Of a DNA stretch of 64,000 nt, positions 1 through 62,869 are shown in pieces; the first letter of the stretch is position 1; each line of letters opens with the position of its first letter. The translations under genes and the position numbers were made by a program. This DNA is from Cacajao melanocephalus (taxonomy: Eukaryota; Chordata; Mammalia; Primates; Pitheciidae): contig CAUYLG010047182.1 of the NCBI GenBank assembly GCA_963573385.1, positions 38,003 through 102,002 on the forward strand. The letters are read 5' to 3'. The notes under the pieces were generated by a model. That model was not told where the DNA came from, made no database searches, and saw only the letters and a list, made by a program, of their open reading frames with translations.

Positions 1-34
1 CTGGGATTACAGGTGTGAGCACTGTGTCCTGCTG
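1..34 (-). mobile_element. Alu fragment cut by the window edge
   Basis: Starts with CTGGGATTACAGGTGTGAG, the left end of an antisense Alu; the rest lies outside the window. Confidence 0.8.
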
Positions 35-938
35 GATGTTTCAGTCTCTTTAACACTGAAGGGGAGGGATGGAGGAGGCAATGAAAATTTATTGGAACAC
101 TACGAAATTAAGGGAATTCCTTTCTACAGCCCTTTCTTTTTCTCCTCCTCCACCCACATCAAAGCAAGACTTTGGATATGGTACAAGTCAGGAAGAATGG
201 ATTGACTCTTTATGTTAGCTGTTGATGAGATAAGAAGGCCTGATCAAATAGGGTAAAGTGACTTTGAGATCTCAACTGAGATTGCATAAAATGAATGCAT
301 GTTTGTACAGTTTTTTTTTGTTTGTTTTTTGTTTTTTTCATCAGGCCTCAGCAGCCGGGAATAATAGAACAGAGAAGGTAGAATTGTATAGTAACCTCTC
401 TGTTGAGGATTTGTAGGACAGATACAGCAAAATAATGATGTGGAGGACTTGCAAATGTGCTTGAATAGTAATCCCATAGAGAGGCGTGTGTGTGCAGAGC
501 GGAGGTGGCTTTTTAGTTAGGATTGGGGAACGTGGTAGAGCTAGAAAGTGGGGTAAGAAATGAAGAGAAAATGAATTAAAGGGTTAGAGGTCTCAGAGCA
601 AGTAAAATAAGAAATAAGTCTGTAGTCTAAGAGTTTAGAATATTTGCATTTAGGATGTTTATTTAAGCATGTCCTAAGAGTAGGGAAAAAAAAGCTTTAA
701 ATGTGTATATTTCATGTAACTTCATTGGCCCTTTCTTTAGTAAAATATTTCTTATTCTTTATTTTCATGAGGAATAGTTCTGACTTGCGTGATTTTGGTA
801 TAATAGCCATGAACATATATGCATGGTAGGGCTGATGTCTTAGTATTGGTGTTAATATATTTTTAATTATTTTATTATTGATGAACTTGTTACACTTATT
901 GGTACCTCCTTAAAAACCATCTCTTCTGCCTATCATTC
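35..938. other. PSIP1 intron sequence, nothing assigned
   Basis: A/T-rich intron DNA upstream of the first visible PSIP1 exon. I see no exon, RNA gene or repeat I can name. Confidence 0.5.
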
Positions 939-1226
939 TTTTTTTTTCTTTTGAGACGGAGCCTTGCTCTGTTGCCCAGGCTGGAGTGTGGTAGCAGGAT
1001 CTCAGCTCACTGCAATCTCTGCCTCCTGAGTTCAGGTGATTCTCCTGCTTTAGCCTCCTGAGTAGCTTGGATTACAGGCACCCAACTTATTTTTGTATTC
1101 TTAGCAGAGAGGGGTTTCACCATGTTGGCCAGGCTGGTCTTGAACTCCTGACCTCAAGTGACCCACTTGCCCCAGCCTCCGAAAGTGCTGGGTGGGATTA
1201 CAGGTATGAGCCACTGTGCCCAACTC
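939..1226 (-). mobile_element. Alu, antisense
   Basis: T-run then GAGACGGAGCCTTGCTCTGT, ending in the antisense left arm. It is shortened after TACAGGCACCCAAC, losing part of the usual CACCACG segment. Confidence 0.9.
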
Positions 1227-1381
1227 TACCTATAATTCTTATTCAGTGTTTTGGTTTATTTCCAGAAAGTGTAAGTGAAGAGAGTTTTCTTTGCACCAAA
1301 GAATTGATCAGTTATAACTGAATTTTAGACAAATTATGCCATTTTAACTCCTCAGTAGGAAAAGAGCTCTAAGTCTTGAGT

Positions 1382-1500
1382 TCTTAAGCTTTGTTACCTG
1401 GGGAGCTTTATAAAATCACTGATGCCTGGTTTTCTGACTCAGACCTATTGAGTCAGGATTAGGGTAGGGCAGCTTGGTCTGTAAGTTCTTAAAATTCTAG
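1382..1500 (+). mobile_element. MER5A-like hAT MITE fragment
   Basis: Contains TTACCTGGGGAGCTTTATAA, CTGATGCCTGG and CAGACCTATTGAGTCAG in the order typical of MER5A. The ends are degraded; family identity is from memory. Confidence 0.55.
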
Positions 1501-1599
1501 AAATAAAACCTGAGCTAATAATGTTTAGGGAGGAATTTTCATTGTTCTCTGGGAACAATTCAAGGGTTACCCTAGATGAGTTTTAGTAATACTTTTAAT

Positions 1600-2260
1600 A
1601 TGCATCATTATGTTTCAGTTATTAAAAGAAATGTTTAAAAAACTAATAAAAGAAACAGGTACATTCTTAGAAGTGGAATTGCCATACAGTTTTTTTGTTT
1701 GTTTTTTTTTGGGGGGGGGGGGACAGTCTTGCTCTGTCACCCAGGCTGGAATGCAGTGATATGGACTACAACCTCCACCACCCAAGTTCCAGCAATTTTC
1801 CTGCTTCAGTCTGCTACGTAGCTTGGAGGAGACCAAGCTACAGTACACCACCGTGCCTGGCTGATTTTTTTGTATTTTTAGTAGACATGGGGTTTCATCA
1901 TGTTGGCCAGGCTGGTCTTGAACTTCTAACCTCAAGTGATCCACCCACCTCAGTCTCCCAAAATGCTGGTATTACAGGTGTGAGCCACTGGGTCCAACCC
2001 TATATAGAGATTTGCACATTCTATATTGCCAATACTCATTCGTAATTATGCTCTTTCATAAAGTATCAGTTTATTGGTACCACCTTGTTGATCACTGGGA
2101 GTCAGTGTATGAAGAATGATTCTCCATGTCCTTACCAACACTGGGCATTGTGTTTACAAATCAAATCATTGATGAAAAGGCAGTTTTTAATTTTTTTGAT
2201 CAATGAGATTGGATTATGCATGTTTTTGAATGCCATCTAGCTTTTATCTTTAGTGATACA
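1600..2260 (-). mobile_element. Old L1 fragment, antisense, split by an Alu
   Basis: AAGTGGAATTGCCA before the Alu, and GATTCTCCATGTCCTTACCA then CACTGGGCATT after it, are typical antisense L1 ORF2 3' sequence. The Alu at 1690-2000 interrupts it. Confidence 0.6.
1690..2000 (-). mobile_element. Alu, antisense, with 12-base G run
   Basis: The T-rich tail passes directly into twelve G residues (1711-1722) before ACAGTCTTGCTCTGTCACCC. The rest is a standard antisense dimeric Alu. Confidence 0.9.
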
Positions 2261-2922
2261 GTTAATGCTCAATTCTAAATAGTTGGGGGAGATGGGGAGG
2301 TAGCCCATCATCTCCTCCTTTGGTTTCTTTCTTTCCTCCTTTTGCAATTATGATCAGTACCAACTGCCGCCTCATATTTACATTTCGTTTCTAATCTGTG
2401 GTTCTTAACCTTTGTTCCACTCTAATTAAATCAAAAGTACCGATTCTCATTTGGGGCCATTCTCTCCAGGAGATTCAGACCAGCAATTACCAAAGGGCAT
2501 TAGAGTTTGCAAATGGTCAGGGGATTCCTTACTCTCTGCTAATAAGAATAACTCCTAGCGGAGAACTGTTAGGTAACAGTCTCAGTTTAGAAATAAAATG
2601 TGTCTATATGAACAAAGAATTCAAAATAGCAATGTGTTAGTTGCAGTGTAATAACATTTTACTTTGGTCTCCATATTTCATCAAGAATATTAGCTTTATT
2701 TTTACAAATGACTTCATTTCTAAGAAGTGAATTTTTTTTTAGAATTGTTCACTAGAGTTATAAAACTAAGTTTGAAGATGTTACTCTGATTGTTGGAAAA
2801 TAACAAAGATCATATAGAGGTTATACTTGAACTCACATTACCATAAACTGGCATATTTTTGCCATGGAATTAAACTTTGCCTACTATTTACTAAATAAGT
2901 TAATTAAATTTTTGTAATTCAG
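2261..2922. other. PSIP1 intron sequence
   Basis: The intron leading to the acceptor at 2922. The open frame 2398-2640 shows no recognisable protein. No other feature seen. Confidence 0.45.
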
Positions 2923-17298
<14,376 letters not shown>

Positions 17299-18785
17299 GT
17301 TGACATACCTGGAATATAGAGAACACTTAAAAGTTTGTAATGGTTTTCATTTGAAATAGACTGCTGAAAGTTTTAAATTTTTATAAGCATAGGTTTTGAT
17401 GTTGAAAACTTGTTTTGTGGGAAAAAAATCCCTTTATCTTTGTTTTAAAGTAAACATTATTGCTAAGTGTACTTGTGCAGTATTAACAGCTACATTATAC
17501 AGTAAATGTGAGGTAAAATCCATTGTTAAACTGCTTTTCCAGACATGGTTGTAGCATATTTTCAATTAGTGTGTGTATGTTATTGTGTAATTGATAGTAG
17601 AACAAAGTTACATTTTTAAAACTGCTACTTGTATAAACCTTTCCTCCTTTCCCAAATACCGTGGGTTTTGTGCATAGTTTTTACAAACCTTGGATTTACC
17701 AGACTGTCTTTTCACTGTTGTTTGTGGGTTTTGTAGAAGTTGAGCATTTTTATGGTAGATAAAATGTTACTTCTATACAAGTACTCACTCCCTTTTTATC
17801 AAAAAAGTTAATTTTAATCTCAGTCTACATTGTGCTACATTATCTGGCTTCTTTGGAACAATGTGTGATCTGTATGGTTTTTTTTGTATGACAGACAACT
17901 AGTTAACCAACTGACATTGAACTGATGATTGAGAATTTTACAGATTATAAAACTTATGTTAATTTTTGAAGGTAATTTAGTTTTGTGGCTGGGCATTCAG
18001 GGAAGTCTTATGACCTCTCTGCAGATAACAGACTGGATATATATAGGAATTAATCTGGCTTTAGGATTAAATCATTTAAGGTCCTTTTACAGGTAGGCAC
18101 TAGTAACTAAAACTGGAAACTAAAGTTTATTTTTGAGAAATGGCTCAAGTTTCTATGTTAAAAATTCTTTAGGAAGTCACTAAACAATCATACTTAATTG
18201 GAAGAAAAAAATCCATGATGCTTACACAGTAAACATAAATAAATGCTGTATAAGGAAATTTGCCTATTTGAAAGCATGGCTGTATTAGAAGTTTTATTTT
18301 CATTTCTAGATTCCAAAAATACAAACATTAGTTGTTCCAACGTAGTACTTTGATAGTCTGTACATTAACATGTATGGACAAAATCAGGGTGAAACCAATG
18401 TTACAAAATTTAAGGGTATGTTAACTAAAGGGATAGCATTTCTAAAATATTTTGAATATTAGGTCATTTGGCATTTTTCAATAAGTAGGCTACTTCTCAT
18501 GTTTTGAAACTATATGAATATGGAAAAAATGGCTTAGGAGCAGCATCTGTTTATGACATCGTATGGTTAACCCTCTGGGATAACTGTTTTCATCTACAGA
18601 ATTGAATTTTTGTTTTTAAGAGGTCTTACAGTGGAACTAATAATCACTGTTTTGAGATAACCTGCATATATACCAGTCATTACCTGTTTTGTCCTTATAC
18701 AGTTTTAACTTAGATTTATTCTAGTTAAGCCGTAAGTTTCAACGTGTAAACTTGTTTTGATTAAAGAATTTTTCTATCAAACTCT
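17299..18785 (+). other. PSIP1: PSIP1 p75 3' UTR
   Basis: A/T-rich sequence free of recognisable interspersed repeats, unlike the regions around it, which fits a retained UTR. Candidate poly(A) signals are AATAAA 18238-18243, ATTAAA 18760-18765 and AATAAA 18936-18941. I place the end just after the ATTAAA as the most plausible site, but the choice is an inference. Confidence 0.6.
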
Positions 18786-19412
18786 TCTAGTAAATTACTT
18801 TCTTGCTATTTACAAGAGTAAGTGATGGAATGCTGGGTTTGCTGCCAAGGAAATAATTTCTTTTAGTTAACTGGTCATAGAGGCTGTACTGTTTTGGGAA
18901 ACAGGGTAACTAAACAGTATGCTCCAGATGATAAAAATAAAGAAAATGTTATTTATCTTTTGTTCACCCTCCCTTTTTTCCCATGACCCACCAGATCTAT
19001 GGTTTTACCAAGAAGCCATAGAATATTCAACTTCTAGAGATACAGCATCATTCTTATAATTCATGTCTGCTTGTACAGGCTGACCTTGCTCTAACTAGTT
19101 GATATATATTCACATCAAGCATTATTGCCTTTTCTTTAATCATAACTAACTCTTAAGAAACTTGCTTTGTCATAGGCTGGTTCACAGATAACTATCATTC
19201 TCAGAACTCTTGATAATTATTCATAGGAATTAAGAACTTTGAGGATCACTGAAATTGTTCATTGGCTCAATTTAAGTTGTGCCTGTGGTTAAAACTCCAC
19301 AATTCAACATGGTACCAAGAGATAATTTGGAGATGATAGCCCAAAAAAAAAAAAAAAGAAAAAAAAAAGGTATGTGTAATAAATAGGTAGTTTTAACACC
19401 TATTTTGGGCTG

Positions 19413-19439
19413 GTGTGTGTGTGTGTGTGTGCGCGCGCA
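19413..19439. repeat. (GT)n/(GC)n microsatellite
   Basis: A run of alternating GT ending in GCGCGCGC, just past the PSIP1 3' end. Purine-pyrimidine alternation can form Z-DNA; length is probably polymorphic. Confidence 0.9.
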
Positions 19440-19466
19440 TTTTGATCAATGGATAAAAGTCATACA

Positions 19467-19735
19467 TCAGCCAAGTGCAGTGACTTCACGCCTGTAATCC
19501 TAACACTTCAGGAGGCCGAGGTGGGTGGATCATGAGGTCAGGAGTTCGAGACCAGCCTGGCCAGAACCCCATCTCTACTAAAAGTGCAAAAATAATTACC
19601 TGGCCATGGTGGCATGTGCCTATAATCCCAGCTACTTGGGAGGCGGAGGCAGGAGAATTGCTTGAACCTGGGAGGCAGAGGTTGCGCCGCTGGACAGCCT
19701 GGGCAACAAAGCAAGACTCCGTCTCAAAAAAAAAA
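19467..19735 (+). mobile_element. Alu, sense
   Basis: CAGCCAAGTGCAGTGACTTC to a 10-A tail. A right-arm segment (TGCAGTGAGCC to CACTGCACTCCA) is partly deleted. Confidence 0.9.
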
Positions 19736-21431
19736 AGTCATACATGACTGAGCAGAACTGATTGTTGAAGTTTTCTTAGCTGCTTGGAGAAACTGCAGAT
19801 ACATCCATCTGAATCTGAGAACTTATTGGGACTTTGTATGTGAACAATTGGAGAGAACCATACACTGTATAATTACTATTATATCCAGTGATTTCAATAA
19901 TATGATGCTAGATTTTGGTGATACAGTACTGCTGTCTGTGTTCCTACTCACATACACTTACCTGGTTACAGATGTCAGGTCAAGATGAAGTCTGCCTCTA
20001 ATCCTGTATAAAAGCAAAGATTTTCGTAGGGTGCTGTGAGGGCTTTGCTAACTTTATTTTGTCCCATTGGCCAGAGAAAAGATGCTCTAATGGAAATAGC
20101 AAACCCGTATCATTAAACTCTTTAGAAATGAAGCTGGTGTAATAGGCAGAAATGTGTTTATGTTTGTGTTGTGTAATTCTGCAACACAATGTTAGAGATG
20201 ACTGACCTTTCTCCCAGTAAAATTAAAATGTCTAATTATCCTTAAACAGGACTGAGGACTGAAATGTTTGTTTAAAGAAAGAGCTTTTGCTTCTCTCACC
20301 ATACTGACTTTTGTCCATGTGCGTCCACTATTATATAAAAGTCAAATTCAACAACCAAGGAGGTTGACGGACATGCTCATGACAACATTTTCACATTTGC
20401 CGTCTTCATTAGATGTTACAGGTAATGTGAAATAAGTATATAGAATAAAGCTGTCTTAAATCAGGGTTTCATAGCTCCAGAAATATACAAAGTTAGGAAT
20501 TTCTTTGGACTTGAACTTGGTGGGATACCCTGTAAACTGGTAATAACACATGGGCAAACTGTGGGAGTAACCTGGTTGGTTAACTTTTCTCCTCAGTTTC
20601 ACTAGGAAACGACAATAGGTAACTGAGTCTTTGATGAAAAAGCCTTAAGAACTAGTAGAATAACATTCTCAAAATAATAAAACAAGAATCCCAGTAGCAG
20701 AAATGTTTCAACTGGCATATTTCTTCTTCGTCCACTAAAATGAATTGACACTACACATGGAATAATGCATTATGGCAATAATTAACTTTCTGGAGTTTGG
20801 TGTTTTGAGAGTATGAAATGAAAATGAATAAAATGTCCTTGCATATTCATGTAAGACCTATAAGGAATGCAGTATTAAAAAGGAATAAAAACTTTTCCTG
20901 TGGAATTTTAGGGTTGGGTAAATCATTCATTTATCTTTATGATTTGCCGGCAGTTACCAATCTGCTCAATTTAGCACTGTTGTATACAAGAAAGTAAAAA
21001 TGTAGATACAACTCAGCCTCTTGAGTTCTCTATACTGATCTGTGTATGGACTGAATCAGTGAGTGAGAGCACTAGACATACCAGAAACAAGCGCTTGTCA
21101 TCTCCAAGCCATGGACTTAACTGGATATGTGGCATTTAAGTCCATAAAACATACTTCACTGTCAATCTTTTAAACACATAGGCTTATAGGTTTCGTCAGT
21201 TTTCCATTTATATGATAAATATCTGTTCTTAGCCATCCAGATAGTCAAATTTAAATACAACCTAGGAGAGAGAAAAATTTATTTTAAATGATGCATTTAA
21301 AATCTACAGTATTCCTAAAGGTTTTTTAAACAGTATTAAATTTTCCACCCATAAAGGTTTCCAGAAAATATTTGAATATAGATAGCTATAAATTTATCTG
21401 ATGGTCTAGACCTGAGAATAAAGTTTGTTTT

Positions 21432-21722
21432 GCTGGGTGCTATGACTCATGCCTGTAATCTCAGCACTCTGGGAGGCCAAGGCGAATAGATCACTTAATG
21501 TCAGGAGTTCGAGACTATACTGGGCACATGGTGAAACCCTGTCTCTACAAGAAATAAAAAAATTAGCCCGGCATGGTGGCATGTGCCTGTGGTCTCAGCT
21601 ACTCGGGAGGCTAAGGTGGGAGGATCACCTGAGCCTAGGGAGGTCACGGCTCCAGTGAGCCAAGATCACACCACTGCACTCCAGCCTAGGTGACAGAATA
21701 AGACCCGATCTCAAAGTTTAAA
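21432..21722 (+). mobile_element. Alu, sense
   Basis: TGCTGGGTGCTATGACTCAT to GACCCGATCTCAAAG. A diverged copy without a clean A tail. Confidence 0.88.
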
Positions 21723-22167
21723 AATTAAAAGTTCTTTTTTTTTCTCAGAGTAAGATGAGAACAACTAGGATTATTAAAGTAAGGGGACCAGAAGAATGGA
21801 AGACCTGGACCAGAAAAACTTTTCTTTTTGCTTACAGAATATTAGTATCTATCTAGTAGTACCATTAATGAAGAATAAGTGAGCCAGAGCTCACAATTAT
21901 CTTGATTTTTCCATGTCCTCACAGTCATATGAAATCTGCTATTGTTTTTTAAATCATGGTATTAAATTGACATATTTTCAACTGATAGCATTCATAAAGC
22001 TTTTGTCAAGAAATAAAGCTTCAAGTTAATGTTATTTCAGGAGTTATGAGTACATACTCAAGATCTTTTTACATTATATTCACAGTCTTACCAACATGTC
22101 TGTGTACCTAGTTTCCTTCAAAACAAAACCTAGCATTACTAAACAGCACACTACAAATTACCCCAAA

Positions 22168-22479
<312 letters not shown>

Positions 22480-23002
22480 TTATTTGTAAATAATTCATTC
22501 TTATTCTTTTCCCTAATTTCCATTTCCAAAAGATGTTTGAAGGATCTTTACCTTGGAAGCCTCGTGGTAGAAGGTGTAGCTCTCACATTCTTCAAAGAAT
22601 TTTCAAAACACTTCTACTACTTGATGTATCATTAATTCTATCTTTATCAAAAAGCACTGGACAGAGATGAATAGGGAAGGCATGGATTGAGTGAAAGAAT
22701 ATGTGTGACTGACAAAAGATTTATAGCCAAACTACATAAAGTAATACAACTGAAATAATGCAAAACGGGTAAAAAGCACTAAATTAAAAAATACACTTCG
22801 GAATAAATATGAAATTAATGTTATTAACATTTAAATACAATCATTATAAGAATATCTGTGATTTGGACATTTTTTTTTTGGTAGCTTTAACAGACTGTTC
22901 AAAGTGGATCCTGTTCCTCAGTGGCGTTTCTTAGAAATAAGGTAACCATCCAAGAGAACAGTTACTTCATGAGGGGGTACTTTTTTGTGTGTGTAGCTAT
23001 TC

Positions 23003-58337
<35,335 letters not shown>

Positions 58338-58395
58338 GTTCGCCCCACTCCCTTCCCTGCAAAAGCCTGAAGATCAAGGCCTCGCGGAGCGTGAT

Positions 58396-58408
58396 GGAAC
58401 TTGTAGTT
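58396..58408 (-). promoter_or_regulatory. Possible second ZNF143-like motif
   Basis: Reading on the - strand ACTACAAGTTCCA: the ACTACA part fits the ACTAYRNNNCCCR consensus, with one mismatch in the CCC part. It lies 60-70 bases upstream of the SNAPC3 start codon. Confidence 0.4.
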
Positions 58409-58461
58409 GCACGGGGCGCCCGGCCGGCGACTAGAAGGGCGGCGCGAGCGGGGCTTCAGAC

Positions 58462-58480
58462 ACTACATTTCCCGGCAGGC
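58462..58480 (+). promoter_or_regulatory. ZNF143/STAF-type motif
   Basis: ACTACATTTCCCGGCAGGC fits the promoter motif ACTAYRNNNCCCR exactly at its first 13 bases and resembles the extended ZNF143 site ending in GCATGC. Located about 125 bases upstream of the SNAPC3 ATG. Binding is inferred. Confidence 0.65.
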
Positions 58481-58762
58481 CACGGGCAGGCCCGCCCCAG
58501 GGCGCGGCACCGCGAGGCTCTGCTTGCTAGACGCAGCATTGTTCTCCCACCCGGGAGGTGCGGGAACCGTTGCGGCTCTAGGTTCACCGCAGCGGGTGGG
58601 GCTGGGTTTCTGGTCCTCGCTGTTACGTAGCAACTCCCTCTGCCTGGTAGGTCGGCCCCGCCAGGCGCTTAGGCCCCGCTCCTTGTTGCTCTCGGACCAA
58701 GGGGTGCGGGGCTTTTTCTTGACTCCAGGGTTCAAGGGCTGCTCTGCTGTCTGCTTGCTCTA

Positions 58763-59119
58763 GAGCGTAAGAAACAAGGAGGGCAAGGGCCGAGACCAGA
58801 GACACGACCAGGCCCCATATTAATCTGCGTGCGTGCGTGTGTGTGTGTGTGTGTGTGTGTAGTGTTTCAGAGCGTCGTGTATCACACACTGTACATGATT
58901 AACCCTGATATATGTTTTTAAAAATTACAACAACCTTTCCAGGTAAGGAACATCACCCATGTTGCTGTTGAGGAAGGAGTTACCTGTGAGGAAAATAGAA
59001 GCAGGATCGTAACTCAGTCAGTCTGGCTTCAGATGGAGCTCTCTCCCTTTCTCAGAGGCACTAAAGGACATGGCAGGACATACAGAAGCAGTCCCGGAAA
59101 TTTATTACCCTGTAATCAC
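58763..59119. other. Intergenic sequence upstream of SNAPC3
   Basis: Microsatellite plus unassigned DNA (possibly MIR-like around 58940-59020). No gene seen. Confidence 0.4.
58827..58860. repeat. (GT)n microsatellite
   Basis: GCGTGCGTGC followed by uninterrupted GT to 58860, at the upstream edge of the CpG island. Confidence 0.95.
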
Positions 59120-59377
59120 ATGCCATATAATTCACCCATTTGTGTTCAATGATTTTTAGTATAGTCACAGACTTGGGCAACCATCACCACTATTTGAGAG
59201 CATTTTTACCACTCCAAAGAAGAAACTTGTTTAGCTATCGCCCCCGATCCTCCCAACTCCTCCAGCTCTAGCCAACCGGGAACCTACTTTCTGTCTCTCC
59301 AGATTTAACTAATCTGGACATTTAATATAAATGGAATTTTATGGTCTTTTGGTGATTGGCTTAATATTTGCAAGGTT

Positions 59378-60336
<959 letters not shown>

Positions 60337-60451
60337 GGTTCATCCATTTCGCAGTATGTGTCAGTACTTCACTCCTTTTCTAGCTGAATAATATTGCATC
60401 GTAAGTATATGCCACATATTATGTACCCATTTATCAAAAAATTTCTACGGT

Positions 60452-60742
60452 GGCCGGGCGCGGTGGCTCATGCCTGTAATCCCAGCACTTGGGAGGCCGA
60501 GGTGGGTGGATCACGAGGTCGGGAGTTCAAGACCAGCCTGGCCAAGATGGTGAAACCCAGTCTCTACTAAAAATACAGAAAAATTAGCCGTGTGTGGTGG
60601 CGGGTGCCTGTAATCCCAGATACTCGGGAGGCTGAGGCAGAGAATTGCTTTAACCCAGGAGGCAGAGGTTGTAGTGAACCAAGATCAATGCCACTGCACT
60701 CCAGGCTGGGCGACAGAGCGAGACTCTGTCTCAAAAAAAAAA
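60452..60742 (+). mobile_element. Alu, sense, well preserved
   Basis: GGCCGGGCGCGGTGGCTCAT to a 10-A tail, many CpGs kept, likely Y/S type. Confidence 0.93.
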
Positions 60743-60847
60743 GTTTCTTCCTTTTGGTTACTAGGAATAATGCTGCTATGAATATTCATTTACAAATTTT
60801 TGTGCAGATATATTTTGATTTCTCTTGGGCATATGCCCAGTAGTATA

Positions 60848-61059
60848 CAGTCAGCCGTCCATATCTGCGGGTTCTGCATCCTCCAATTCAACCAACTGCA
60901 TATCAAAAATACAGTATTCCCAGGTTGCAGAACCTGAGGATAAAAGGAGTTTTCCTATGGGCAGTTTCCACAGAACTGACTGTAAGACGAGCATCTGCCA
61001 ATTTTGGAGTCCACAAGGGTGTAGAAACAGTCCGCTGTGCAGATGCCAAGGGATTGCTG
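60848..61059. mobile_element. Tigger-like MITE with TA duplication
   Basis: CAGTCAGCCGTCCATATCTG at one end and CAGATGCCAAGGGATTGCTG at the other, imperfect inverted repeats flanked by TA on both sides. The interior has GGGTTCTGCATCCTCCAATT and GCCAATTTTGGAGTCCACAA, typical of pogo/Tigger MITEs. Confidence 0.85.
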
Positions 61060-61325
61060 TATTTATGGTAATGCTATTTTGAACCATTTGAGGAACTGCC
61101 AGACTTTTCCAGAGTGGCTGTCCCATTTTACACTCCTCGCCAGCAGGATTCTCCACATCCTTGCCAACACTTATCTGAACTTTGTATTATAACCATGTCA
61201 GTGGGTATGAAATGGTGTTTCATGATTTTTGATTTGCATTTCCCTAATGATATTGAGTACGTTTTCATGTGCTCATTGACTATTTGCATATTTCTTTGGG
61301 GAAATATCTATTCAAGTTCTTTGCC

Positions 61326-61616
61326 TTTTTTTTTGAGATGGAGTCTTTCTCTGTCACCCAGGCTGGAGTGCAGTGGTGCAGTCTTGACTCACTGCAACCT
61401 CCGTCTCCCAGGTTCAAGTGATTCTCCTGCCTAAGCCTCCTGAGTAGGGGGGATTACAGGCAGCTGCCACCACACCTGGTCAATTTTTGTATGTTTAGTA
61501 GAGATGGGGTTTCACCATGTTGGCCAGGCTGGTCTCGAACTCCTGACCTCAGGTGATCTGCCCGCCTCGGCCTCACAAAGCACTAGTATTACAGGCGTAA
61601 GCCACCGCACCGGGCT
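61326..61616 (-). mobile_element. Alu, antisense
   Basis: TTTTTTTTGAGATGGAGTCT to CACCGCACCGGGC; TTCTTTGCC before and TTCTTTGCC after are a target-site duplication. Confidence 0.93.
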
Positions 61617-61705
61617 TTCTTTGCCAATTTTAAAATACGGTTATTAATCTTTCCGTAGGAACGCTGGTTGTTTTTCGTTTGTTTGTGTTTTGTGTTTTGT
61701 TTGTT

Positions 61706-61986
61706 TGAGACGGGGTCTCTGTCAGCCAGACTGGAGTGCAGTGGCATGATCATGGCTCACTGCAGCATAGACCTGCCAGGCTCAGGTGATCTTCCTACCT
61801 CAACCTCCTGAGTAGCTAGGACTACAGGTACACTGCCACCACACCCAGCTAATTCTTTAATTTTTTTGTAGAGAAGAGGTTTTGCCATGTTGCCCAGGCT
61901 GGTCTTGAACTCCTGGGCTCAAGTTATCCTACTGCCTCGGCCTCCCAAAGTGCTGGGATTATAGGCATGCACCACCATGCTTAGCT
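61706..61986 (-). mobile_element. Alu, antisense
   Basis: TTTGAGACGGGGTCTCTGTC to CCACCATGCTTAGCTGG; preceded by a TTTGTTTGTG-type tail. Confidence 0.9.
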
Positions 61987-62869
61987 GGAGCCCTGTTTTT
62001 ATCAGTACATTGTTGTATAGGAAACATCTGTTGTTTTTGTCCGCCTAGCATTGTTTCTTAGATTTGGCCTTTCCTACTCGTTTTGATCCTCTTGGGGCTG
62101 CCGGTCATAGAACCATTCTCAGTCTGGCCACAGTAGTTGGTCCAAGGATGAGCAAGTGTTTCAAATGGAGCCAATCAGAATCCTCCTGTGGGGTTTTATC
62201 TATAAACTAAGAAGCTCTTTATCTGTCCTAAGGACCTAAGGATGTGTCCTAGATACAGACTGTGCCTGCCAGTGGAAAGCTAGAAGGAACAGAGGCAAGA
62301 GTTTGAACAAGCAAAGGCGGAAAATGAAGACAGAAATCAAATGACTTGGAGCTATCGGAGCTGAGGCCATCTGCTCCCATGTATTTGCCATTACATAAAG
62401 GAGGGAAAATTTTGCCTCTATGCTCTTAGGATTTTTCAGGTGGGCCTGAGAATTAAATTGACATAAGACAGAGCAACAAGAGAAAAACATACAAATTCAT
62501 TTCATACAAGTGTTAGTGGCATAGGATCTTTCATGAGGAAGACCCAAAGAAACAGTTACAATTGAACATTTAGGAACTGAATTGGATAAAAAGTAGTAAG
62601 TTATGAAAAATGTGACAAAGCAAAGCAGCTCAGGATAAGGTAGTTAATTGAGTGGAGAAGGGACTAGGAAGATAAGAGTTAGTTTAACAAGGTTTGTTTG
62701 TACAGATTTCCTTCAGCCTCAGCTTCCTGTCCTTGATGATAAGAATGATGCTTTCCTTCTGGGTATAGGGAAGGCACCTTTCACATGGGAATTTTATCTC
62801 CTGCTTTTAAGAAACAGAAGAAAAGTCAGAGTGAACTTCTTGAACTTCTTGCACCTGCTGTTTTCCAAG
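61987..62869. other. Intergenic DNA with an older repeat near 62430-62869
   Basis: 61987-62430 is unassigned. 62430-62869 (AAGACAGAGCAACAAGAGAA) looks like an old interspersed repeat, probably LTR-type, that resumes after 63496; the solo LTR appears to have landed inside it. Confidence 0.4.

Noticed and set aside
1..2922. An upstream PSIP1 exon carrying the first half of the NLS
   Set aside because: I looked for the segment ending RRGRKRK and found no match; it must lie outside the window.
58407..58763. 118-codon frame overlapping the island
   Set aside because: Same GC-composition effect; no splice or domain support.
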